Positions 57,225-64,000 of a stretch of DNA of 64,000 nucleotides are shown in pieces. Within the stretch, counting starts at the first letter, position 1, and each line of letters opens with the position of its first letter. The notes beneath the pieces are model-generated. The model was not told where the DNA came from. It saw nothing but the letters and a program-made list of their open reading frames with translations, and ran no database searches. Source of the stretch: Paraburkholderia sp. SOS3 (GTDB lineage: Bacteria; Pseudomonadota; Gammaproteobacteria; Burkholderiales; Burkholderiaceae); the NCBI RefSeq assembly GCF_001922345.1, contig NZ_CP018812.1, positions 2,914,001 to 2,978,000 on the forward strand, given 5' to 3'. Position numbers and translations under genes: made by a program.

Positions 57225-58237
57225 TGGCCGCACCTTTCGTCACGCTCACGCTCGACACGCCGAATGGGTCGTTCGTGTTCAGCGGCGCGGAGGTTCCGGA
57301 AAACATCCCATTCGGCGGAGCGCAGCTGCTCGACAAGCACGTCATGATCGGCGGCCGTCGTCGCATCAATGCGCTGGGCGCCGACGACATACCGTTGCAG
57401 TGGTCGGGGCTCTTCCTGTTCGCATCGGCGGTGCCGCGCGCCCGGTTTCTCGATTCGGTGCGGCGCGAAGGGCTGCAATGCACGCTGTCCTGGGATCAGC
57501 TGCGGTATCAGGTCGTCATCGACCAGTTCCGGGCGACGTACAAGTACCCGTTCCGGGTCCCTTACTGGATCAGCTTCGAGGTCATTCAGGACCAGACCGC
57601 GACGGTCGATTCCGTGCCTGCCGTTACGCCGGCACAGTCGCTAGCGACCGATATGGCGCGCATGGGGACGCTTTCGAATTGCCTCGGTGATTCGACGTTA
57701 AACGGTCTGGTCGGCGACCTGCAAAGCGCGATGAGCGACATTCAGGCGGCCGCGCAGCCGATTGCGAACGGACTGAAGGCGGTCACGTCGTTCATCAGCG
57801 GCGTGGCCAACTGCGCCGATCAGGTCGTGAATGCAGCGGTGTCGACTGTCGCTGCAGCCGCGGCTCCGCTTGCCGCCGTTGCGACGCGCGTGCAGTCGAT
57901 GATCGCGAACGCTGAAGGCGTCGTGGCCACTGGCGCTGGCGTGATACCCGGCTTGCCAGCATCGCAGAACGTCTTCAACGCACTGGCGAAATTGAACGCG
58001 ACGGTGCAGTTGCCCGAACTGTACGAATTGCGCAGCATCACCGCGCGTATGCAGACCAACCTGCCGCTCGTTGCGACGCCGACCAGCCCAAGGTCGATCA
58101 CGGTCGGCGGCGGCGATCTGTACACCATCGCGTCGCAGCAGTATGGCGACGCAAGCCGATGGACCGATATAGCGGCAGCCAACGGTCTTACGGACCCTGT
58201 TCTCACCGGCATCAACACGCTCATCATTCCCGCCTGA
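57224..58237 (+). CDS. Baseplate/tail protein with C-terminal LysM
   Basis: 337 residues. N-terminal half FRVPYWISFEVIQDQTATVD is a tail-hub-type beta domain. The last ~55 residues (GGGDLYTIASQQYGDASRWT, ANGLTDPVLTGINTLIIPA) form a LysM module that may bind peptidoglycan during penetration. gp53-like baseplate wedge proteins have this plan. ATG overlaps the tape-measure stop. Confidence 0.8.
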   Translation: MAAPFVTLTLDTPNGSFVFSGAEVPENIPFGGAQLLDKHVMIGGRRRINALGADDIPLQWSGLFLFASAVPRARFLDSVRREGLQCTLSWDQLRYQVVIDQFRATYKYPFRVPYWISFEVIQDQTATVDSVPAVTPAQSLATDMARMGTLSNCLGDSTLNGLVGDLQSAMSDIQAAAQPIANGLKAVTSFISGVANCADQVVNAAVSTVAAAAAPLAAVATRVQSMIANAEGVVATGAGVIPGLPASQNVFNALAKLNATVQLPELYELRSITARMQTNLPLVATPTSPRSITVGGGDLYTIASQQYGDASRWTDIAAANGLTDPVLTGINTLIIPA

Positions 58238-58238
58238 C

Positions 58239-59357
58239 ATGCTGAACCAGCTACCCACCACAGGAACGCTCGCCGCGCCGCGCGCGATCCTGAAGGTGGG
58301 GTCGAAGATCATCGAATGGGACCTGTGGGATGCCGAGCACAACGGTATCTATGAGGCGGGCACGATCCGCATCGAGGTGCCGGGCAACTATGCGGACTGG
58401 CCGTGGTGGACGCAGCAGACCGAGATCCTCGTTGACGTGTACGTCGGGTTTCCGAAAGACCCGATGAACTATTCCGCCGGCGATATGACGTTGCTCCAGA
58501 CGTACCGGATCGATTCCATCCGGCCGAACTGGCAAACGCTCGGCATTTCTCTGGCCGGCCGCGACCTGACCTCGTTGCTGACCGATCAGAAGATCGACGT
58601 CAAATTCCCGAACCAGACCGCGAGCCAGATCGCGACGCAGATCGCGCAACAGGTCGGCCTGACGCCGAACGTGCAGGCAACGACGGATCTCGTCGGCCGG
58701 TTTTTCACGCTCGATCACGTGAGCCTGCACCACGAGAAAACGATGTGGACGCTGCTCACGTACCTCGCCCAGCACGAAGGGTTTCAGTGCTTCGTGCTCG
58801 GCCGCACGCTCTACTTCGGCAAGTTCAGCAGCGCGCTCTCGAACGAGCCGTTCCTGATCCAGTGCGACCCGCCAAACACTCAGCGCCCCTACCCGACCAG
58901 CAATGCGACGAACCTCGAGTTCGAGCACGACCTCACGCTCGCGCAGGACGTGAAGGTGCGCGTGCGCAGCTATCACGGCGACAAGAACGCGGTCTACACG
59001 TCGATTGCAACGGCGAGCCGCACCGCAAAACGCATCGAGCGGGACGCGGACCTTGCGCAGAGCGTGCAGACGTTCGACTTCATCTTCAACGGCCTGACGC
59101 AGGCGCAGTGCGACGCAAAGGCGCAGGAACTGCTTACGCAGATCAGCAAGCACGAGCTGAAGATGAGCGCCCGGCTGCCTGGTGAAACGCTGATTTACCC
59201 GTGGACGCCCATCGTCGTGCAGGGTACCGGAACGCCCTTCGACACCACCTATCAGGCCGCGCGCGTGCGCCGCACGTTCCGTGCGAAGCCAGCGAGGTTC
59301 GAGGTCACTGTGCACGGTAAGACGGTGACCGCTCAACAGACCGTGGCGCTTTCATGA
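58239..59357 (+). CDS. Baseplate hub protein (gpD/gp27-like)
   Basis: 372 residues: LISLAGRDLTSLLTDQKIDV-like hub core (here SLAGRDLTSLLTDQKIDVKF), HVSLHHEKTMWTLLTYLAQH and LEFEHDLTLAQDVKVRVRSY are typical of late-control D-type hubs. It forms the ring that holds the central spike. Ends overlapping the spike gene. Confidence 0.83.
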   Translation: MLNQLPTTGTLAAPRAILKVGSKIIEWDLWDAEHNGIYEAGTIRIEVPGNYADWPWWTQQTEILVDVYVGFPKDPMNYSAGDMTLLQTYRIDSIRPNWQTLGISLAGRDLTSLLTDQKIDVKFPNQTASQIATQIAQQVGLTPNVQATTDLVGRFFTLDHVSLHHEKTMWTLLTYLAQHEGFQCFVLGRTLYFGKFSSALSNEPFLIQCDPPNTQRPYPTSNATNLEFEHDLTLAQDVKVRVRSYHGDKNAVYTSIATASRTAKRIERDADLAQSVQTFDFIFNGLTQAQCDAKAQELLTQISKHELKMSARLPGETLIYPWTPIVVQGTGTPFDTTYQAARVRRTFRAKPARFEVTVHGKTVTAQQTVALS

Positions 59358-59998
59358 TCGAGCACATCAAGCGCGTCGTCTCGGAGTTCATGGCGAACTT
59401 CATGTCCACGAAGTACGGACAGATCAGCGCCTACAACCCCGACGACTACACCGTGAAGGTGCTGCTCATGCCGACGCTGAAGGAAACGGGCTTCATCCCG
59501 CTAGGCGCGCAATGGGTTGGCAACGGGTTCGGCGCGGTATTCGGGCCCGCGATCGGCGACGCAGTGCGGCTCGATTTCGTCGACGGGCGCGTTGAGGTAG
59601 CGATCGTCGGCTCGCGATTCTTCAATAACTCCGCGCGGCCGCCGGTTGTTCAGTCAGGTCAGGCCGCGATCGTCGACAGCACCGGATCCTTCGTGAGGCT
59701 GAACAACGACGGCACGATGACGTTCGGCGCGCCGGAGCAGATCAGCATGGCATCGAAGTCGATCGTGCTGCAGGCGACGCAGACCATTGGTCTTACCGCT
59801 GGCACCGAGGCGACGGTCTCCTCGCCGCAGATCGAACTGGACGGTCAGGTCACGCAGGGGACCGGTCCGCAGGGCGGCGAAGCCACGTTGAACGGCCCCG
59901 TGACCGTCAACAACGACCTCACCGCGCAAGGCAAGAGCGTGCACAACCACACCCACCTTGAACATGGTGCTGGAAGTCAGACCAGCCCACCGACCTGA
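59354..59998 (+). CDS. Central spike/baseplate assembly protein V
   Basis: 214 residues. The N-terminal OB-like half has ISAYNPDDYTVKVLLMPTLK and VFGPAIGDAVRLDFVDGRVE. The C-terminal part is a repetitive beta-helix (SISLTAGTEATVSSPQI-like) ending in histidine-rich HNHTHLEHG, which in P2 gpV-like spikes binds iron at the tip. It pierces the outer membrane. Confidence 0.85.
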   Translation: MIEHIKRVVSEFMANFMSTKYGQISAYNPDDYTVKVLLMPTLKETGFIPLGAQWVGNGFGAVFGPAIGDAVRLDFVDGRVEVAIVGSRFFNNSARPPVVQSGQAAIVDSTGSFVRLNNDGTMTFGAPEQISMASKSIVLQATQTIGLTAGTEATVSSPQIELDGQVTQGTGPQGGEATLNGPVTVNNDLTAQGKSVHNHTHLEHGAGSQTSPPT

Positions 59999-60008
59999 GA
60001 GCAAGGCA

Positions 60009-60395
60009 ATGCCCGATTCCTTCCACTGGTGGGGCCAGGACATTCAGTTCTCGGCCTCTGGGGACGATCTGCTTGCGACAGGCGTAACGGAACTCAACCA
60101 GCGCATCGTGCGCGGGCTGCTTACGCCTCCCGGCACGTACATCTGGCATCCGACGTATGGAGCCGGTCTCGGCCGCTTCGTCGGCCACGCGCTCTCGCCC
60201 GAAGAGCTTGCCGAGATCCAGTCGCTGATCAATTCGGTCGTGATGGTCGAGCCGGATGTGCAGAAGCAGCCGCCGCCGACGATCACATATCAGCACGACG
60301 CGACAGGGTTGCTGAGCGTGACGATCCAGTACATCTACGCGCCCACGGGCGTGCCGCAGACGCTGAACTTCAACGTGCCCGCATATGGCTCTTAA
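60009..60395 (+). CDS. Baseplate wedge protein, gp25/gpW-like
   Basis: 128 residues: LATGVTELNQRIVRGLLTPP, YIWHPTYGAGLGRFVGHALS and the RxxL-like strand region TIQYIYAPTGVPQTLNFNV are as in gp25-family lysozyme-related wedge proteins. It overlaps baseplate J by eleven bases. Confidence 0.8.
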   Translation: MPDSFHWWGQDIQFSASGDDLLATGVTELNQRIVRGLLTPPGTYIWHPTYGAGLGRFVGHALSPEELAEIQSLINSVVMVEPDVQKQPPPTITYQHDATGLLSVTIQYIYAPTGVPQTLNFNVPAYGS

Positions 60396-61569
60396 CACGC
60401 AAAGCTTCACGACGATCGTCCAGCAGCAGGTCGCGGCGATCCAGTCGGCGGTCGCCTCTGCGGCGACGGGCGTCGCGGTCTTCCTGTCGTTCGTTATCGG
60501 TTCGCTCGAGCTCGCGCGCGTCGAGGCCGTCGCCGGCGTGACGATGTGGCTGCAATCGCTCGTGCAGCAGGTGCTCGCGACCGCGCGTCTTTCGACGTCC
60601 GAGGGCAACGACGTCGACACGTTCATCTCGGACTTCGGCTGCCCGCCGCGCGAGCAGGCTGTCGCATCGACCGGGCAGGTCGTCTTCTCGCGCTTCACGC
60701 CGACTGCGCAAGCGACGATCCCTGCGGGCGTTTTCACGCCCAATCCGGACGGCATCGGCGGCACGTATTCCGGCGGGGCAATGGTGCTCACCGCGGACGG
60801 TACGCAGCCGTTTCAGGTGATTCCCGATTCGTCCCAGACCTACTACAACGCAGCGGCGAATGCGTACATCATCCCGGCCGGTGTGACGAGCGCGCAGGTC
60901 ACCGTGCAGGCGCAGAACGCTGGCACGCAGGGCAACGTCGCAGCAGGCAGCATCACGACGATCTCGACCGCTATCCAGTACGTCGACACTGTCACGAACC
61001 CGAGCGCCTTTGCGAACGGCGTGAATCAGGAGAGCGACGAAGCAGTGATGGCGCGCTTCCAGCTCTACATTCAGGGCCTGCGCGCAGCTATCAAATCGGC
61101 GGTGGAATCCGCCATCGACGGCCTCGAACAGGGCATCCAGTACGAAATCGTCGAGAACGAGGCGATCGACGGCACACCCTTCTACGGCTATTTCTATGTC
61201 GTCATCTCGCCGTTCACGGACACGCTGCAGGAAGCTGTCTATTCGGCTATCGATGCGATTCGCGGGCTGAGTATCCGCTTCGACGTGTTCGCCGCGTCGG
61301 ACCTGACCGCGAATGTCACGGCGACGGTCACAGCGGCGCCAGGGTACACCCTTCCCGATGTCGAGGCTGCCGTGAAGAATGCGATCGAATCGTTCATCGC
61401 GTCGATCCCGCTTGGCGGCTCGCTGCTCTGGACGCAGCTCTTCTCGGTCATGTGGGCGGTCCCCGGCGTGGCGTCGGTCGCGAACAGCATGACCATCAAC
61501 GGCAGCAACGCTGACCTCGTCGCAACCGCGCAGCAGACGATCGTCGCGGGCACGATCACGGTGAACTGA
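60385..61569 (+). CDS. Baseplate J-like protein
   Basis: 394 residues. FTPTAQATIPAGVFTPNPDG, VTVQAQNAGTQGNVAAGSIT and GVNQESDEAVMARFQLYIQG are the marks of baseplate J (gp6-like) proteins. It is a main wedge component that holds fibres and sheath. Confidence 0.88.
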   Translation: MALNTQSFTTIVQQQVAAIQSAVASAATGVAVFLSFVIGSLELARVEAVAGVTMWLQSLVQQVLATARLSTSEGNDVDTFISDFGCPPREQAVASTGQVVFSRFTPTAQATIPAGVFTPNPDGIGGTYSGGAMVLTADGTQPFQVIPDSSQTYYNAAANAYIIPAGVTSAQVTVQAQNAGTQGNVAAGSITTISTAIQYVDTVTNPSAFANGVNQESDEAVMARFQLYIQGLRAAIKSAVESAIDGLEQGIQYEIVENEAIDGTPFYGYFYVVISPFTDTLQEAVYSAIDAIRGLSIRFDVFAASDLTANVTATVTAAPGYTLPDVEAAVKNAIESFIASIPLGGSLLWTQLFSVMWAVPGVASVANSMTINGSNADLVATAQQTIVAGTITVN

Positions 61570-62228
61570 TGGCTAAGGGCGATCAACAGGACATCTTCAG
61601 TCGCCTGAAGGCGCAGTTCCCGAAGTCGTGGTTCAAGGCATCGCCGAACTTCGACGCGACGCTACAGGGGCCCGCGTGGGCACTGTCGTCGATCTACGCG
61701 CAGATCACCTACGCGGCGCTGCAGACGCGCATCGCGACGGCGACCGACGGTTACCTCGACCTCATATCGAACGACTTCTTCGGCACGTCGCTGCCCAGAC
61801 TGACGAACGAACCGGACGGCGATTTTCGCGCGCGCATCCTCGCGAACCTGTTCGTGAAGGGACCGACGCGCGCGAACATGTCGGCGGTCCTCACGCTTGT
61901 CACCGGGCGCACGCCGGACATCTTTGAACCGAGCAGGACCGACGACTCAGGCGGCTTCGACGGTGCTTTCTACTGGGACACCGGCGTCGGCAAGTGGGGC
62001 GCGCCGATGCCCTATCAAAGCTTCGTGACGGCCTATCGGCCCATCACCAATGCTCAGTCGCTCGGCGAACTGGATTCCTGGCGCTGGTCATTCGACTCAT
62101 ACGGTGCCTGGTCCGACGCGCAGATTACATCGGTGACGGATGCCGCGATCATCGCGGCCGTCGAGTCGACCAAGATGCTTGGCACAGTCGTATGGCTGCG
62201 TATCGCCAATAACCCGGTCACTCCCTGA
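61569..62228 (+). CDS. Tail protein, gpI-like
   Basis: 219 residues. PNFDATLQGPAWALSSIYAQ, DGYLDLISNDFFGTSLPRLT and FRARILANLFVKGPTRANMS resemble the proteins placed right after baseplate J that join the fibre to the baseplate. The ATG overlaps the J stop. Confidence 0.75.
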   Translation: MAKGDQQDIFSRLKAQFPKSWFKASPNFDATLQGPAWALSSIYAQITYAALQTRIATATDGYLDLISNDFFGTSLPRLTNEPDGDFRARILANLFVKGPTRANMSAVLTLVTGRTPDIFEPSRTDDSGGFDGAFYWDTGVGKWGAPMPYQSFVTAYRPITNAQSLGELDSWRWSFDSYGAWSDAQITSVTDAAIIAAVESTKMLGTVVWLRIANNPVTP

Positions 62229-62254
62229 CCCACTCTCACCTTCCGCTTTAACGA

Positions 62255-62275
62255 GCCGCCTTCGGGCGGCTTTTT
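62255..62275 (+). terminator. Terminator before the fibre gene
   Basis: GCCGCC and GGCGGC around loop TTCG, followed by five T, just before the fibre's ribosome site (TGGAGCC). Confidence 0.82.
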
Positions 62276-62293
62276 CTTTTTTCTGGAGCCTGA

Positions 62294-63889
62294 ATGGATC
62301 GCGCAACCGTCTATACGCAGGAACAGGGCCGCAGCGTCGATTTCCTGTTCGCGCAGCGCGCCACGATGATCGCTATCGCGAAGCTCGCGCAAGCTGCGCT
62401 CGGCAGCAACACGATTGTGCGAGGTCTCGCCGTTACGCCGAATTCGCCGGCCGCGCTGAACGTGCTCGTCGGCATCGGCGAGATCTACACGATGGCGCAG
62501 GTCGATGCGACGACGTGGGGATCGCTGGGCGCCGACTCAGACGTCATCCTGAAGCAGGGCCTCAACATGGCGGCCCAGACGATCTCGACCCCCGCGCCGT
62601 CGACGAGCGGCTTCAGCATCAACTACCTGATCGAAGTCCAGTATCAGGATCAGGACACGACACCGGTCGTATTGCCCTTCTTCAACAGCGCGAATCCGCA
62701 GCAGCCGCTGAACGGTCAGGGTGGCAATGGCGCTCCGCTGCCCACCGAGCGTCAGGGCGTCTGTGCGATTCAGGCGAAGGCCGGTGTCGCGGCGACGACC
62801 GGCACGCAGGTGACGCCTTCGGTCGACGCGGGCTGGACCGCGATCGCGGTCGTGACGGTCGCCAATGGCCAGAGCACGGTGACGACCGGCAATATCTCCG
62901 TTCCGGCCGGCGTGCCGCAGATCACGAGCCTGCTGAAGATGATGCAGCTCGGCTCATCGCAATATGCAGTAGACAGCAGCACCACGGCAAACCAGGTCGC
63001 GCTCGCGCTGACGCCGCCCATCACGTCGTACACCGATGGACAGGAAATCGTCTTCAAGGCCGCAAACAATAACACCGGGCCGTGCACGATCAACGCGGGC
63101 GGCGGCTCGGTTCCTCTGGTTGGTGCGGCCGGTGCGCTTCAGGGCGGCGAGATCGTCGCGGGCAAGCAATACACGGTGCTATATAGCGCATCGCTCACGG
63201 AATTTGTTCTGAGCGGACAGACTGGCGGCTCTCTCCAAATATCTCCCGCTACGGCAAGCAATCATGCGGTGACGTTGGGGCAGGTTCAGAATCACGGCCT
63301 CCAAACCATCACTGGCACCGGAAACTTCACGGTCCCCGCGAACGTGTTTTTCCTGCGGTATCGCATGTGGGGCGGTGGTGGTGGCGGCGGCGGCGTCGGG
63401 TCGGCCGGGAATGGTGGCGCTGGTGGTGCGGGCGCCGGAGAATTTGCTGAAGGCGTAATCGCAGTAACGCCGGGCCAGATCATTTCCTGCGCAATCGGAG
63501 CGGCGGGAGCCGCTCCGGGCCCTGGCGGCGGTGGCGGCACAGGAGGAACGACGTCGTTCACGGCTGGTAGCACTACCATTACATGCGCAGGCGGTAGCGG
63601 AGGAGCGGCAAACGCAGCCGGCGGAGGCAATGGCGGAAGCGGTGGCACCGGCGGAACGGGGGCCGCTGGAACGCGCATCCCGGGCGCTTCGGGTGGATCA
63701 GGTGCTGGCGCCAGTGGAACAGGCGGCCAAGGCGGATCAACTGGGGGCGGAGGTGGTGCAGGAGCGGGTGGCGCCACTGGTTTGGCAGGTTCTGGCGCTG
63801 CGCCTGGCGGTGGCGGCGGTGGTTCCGGCGGCGCTGCTTCGAATAATGGTACGTCAGGTGGACGCGGTCAGATTAACTTCGAATGGTGA
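62294..63889 (+). CDS. Tail fibre/adhesin with glycine-rich C-terminal domain
   Basis: 531 residues. The N-terminal part (LFAQRATMIAIAKLAQAALG, LNVLVGIGEIYTMAQVDATT) binds the baseplate. A middle domain (ITSYTDGQEIVFKAANNNTG then VGAAGALQGGEIVAGKQYTV) has tail-fibre repeats. The last ~170 residues are more than half glycine, in GG- and GA-rich strings (WGGGGGGGGVGSAG, GGSGGTGGTGAAG), and end in INFEW. Such regions in other phage adhesins fold as polyglycine-II sandwiches that carry receptor-binding loops. No DGR variable repeat is present. Confidence 0.85.
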   Translation: MDRATVYTQEQGRSVDFLFAQRATMIAIAKLAQAALGSNTIVRGLAVTPNSPAALNVLVGIGEIYTMAQVDATTWGSLGADSDVILKQGLNMAAQTISTPAPSTSGFSINYLIEVQYQDQDTTPVVLPFFNSANPQQPLNGQGGNGAPLPTERQGVCAIQAKAGVAATTGTQVTPSVDAGWTAIAVVTVANGQSTVTTGNISVPAGVPQITSLLKMMQLGSSQYAVDSSTTANQVALALTPPITSYTDGQEIVFKAANNNTGPCTINAGGGSVPLVGAAGALQGGEIVAGKQYTVLYSASLTEFVLSGQTGGSLQISPATASNHAVTLGQVQNHGLQTITGTGNFTVPANVFFLRYRMWGGGGGGGGVGSAGNGGAGGAGAGEFAEGVIAVTPGQIISCAIGAAGAAPGPGGGGGTGGTTSFTAGSTTITCAGGSGGAANAAGGGNGGSGGTGGTGAAGTRIPGASGGSGAGASGTGGQGGSTGGGGGAGAGGATGLAGSGAAPGGGGGGSGGAASNNGTSGGRGQINFEW

Positions 63890-63892
63890 TTT

Positions 63893-64000
63893 ATGGAGAT
63901 GCAAACCTACGCTCTTGTAGAAAACGGAATCGTAGTAAATACGATCGTTTGGGATGGCGACACTCAAGACTGGTCGCCTCAATCTGGGCAGACTGCCGTT
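63893..64000 (+). CDS. Partial gene, probably tail fibre assembly or fibre accessory protein
   Basis: The reading frame opens with ATG at 63893 or 63899 and is cut by the window end after 36 codons: TYALVENGIVVNTIVWDGDT, then QDWSPQSGQTAV. Openings of this kind (YALVENGxVxNxIVWDG) are found in small proteins following fibre genes. No more can be said. Confidence 0.6.
   Translation, partial: MEMQTYALVENGIVVNTIVWDGDTQDWSPQSGQTAV

Noticed and set aside
62294..63889. The tail fibre as a fourth DGR target
   Set aside because: Its 3' end has no copy of the TR or IMH; variation there, if any, would be of another kind.

Overview
The window looks like a Burkholderiaceae chromosome (Paraburkholderia/Caballeronia/Burkholderia-like). 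This is inferred from high GC, codon use, and the mix of acyl-CoA catabolic genes, an IclR regulator and a Burkholderia-type temperate phage. About 12 kb of host DNA is followed by at least 51.7 kb of one prophage whose right end lies outside the window.

Host part (1-12240). A leftward gene set encodes a CmcJ/NvfI-type oxidoreductase, an acyl-CoA synthetase, a two-subunit family I CoA-transferase, a crotonase-fold protein and a CaiB/BaiF CoA-transferase. It diverges from a rightward MHS-type transporter, which is followed by an IclR regulator. Matching TTCCT-N7-AGGAA inverted repeats lie upstream of the transporter and of the regulator and suggest one autoregulated regulon for uptake and CoA-dependent breakdown of an unidentified organic acid. 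An AA_synth-family gene and the conserved lipoprotein trio CsgG-like/DUF4810/DUF799 follow.

Phage left end and leftward early operon (12241-29860). The prophage starts at a 3'-terminal tRNA fragment (an attachment site) next to a tyrosine integrase. A nearly continuous leftward operon runs from a consensus promoter at about 29800 down to the integrase. It carries recombination genes (RecT-like, PD-(D/E)XK exonuclease, SMC-like ATPase, DnaQ-like exonuclease), two HNH nucleases and many small genes. Inside it sits a complete diversity-generating retroelement (DGR): reverse transcriptase, Avd accessory protein, an adenine-rich template repeat (TR) and three variable repeats (VRs). Two VRs are adjacent to the cassette and one is 9.4 kb away. 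Each VR forms the 3' end of a small DUF1566-like gene. All 47 TR/VR differences fall on TR adenines.

Immunity and rightward early region (29900-41500). A LexA/CI-type repressor with two tandem HTH units faces a Cro-like gene. Near-identical TAAACA-type operators overlap both early promoters. Rightward genes encode a helicase-methyltransferase fusion, a replication initiator or loader, DnaB helicase, a RuvC-like protein, nin-region-like small proteins and a putative late regulator. A terminator, a convergent small gene and a phage tRNA (anticodon CAT) follow.

Late region (41686-64000). Terminase, portal, protease/scaffold, an HK97-type capsid and connectors are followed by a contractile tail: sheath, tube, a chaperone pair joined by a -1 frameshift, tape measure, hub, spike, gp25-like protein, baseplate J, a gpI-like protein and a glycine-rich fibre. 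No lysis genes are seen; they probably lie to the right. The phage is therefore a temperate myovirus whose DGR, unusually, targets small early-region proteins and not the tail fibre in view.
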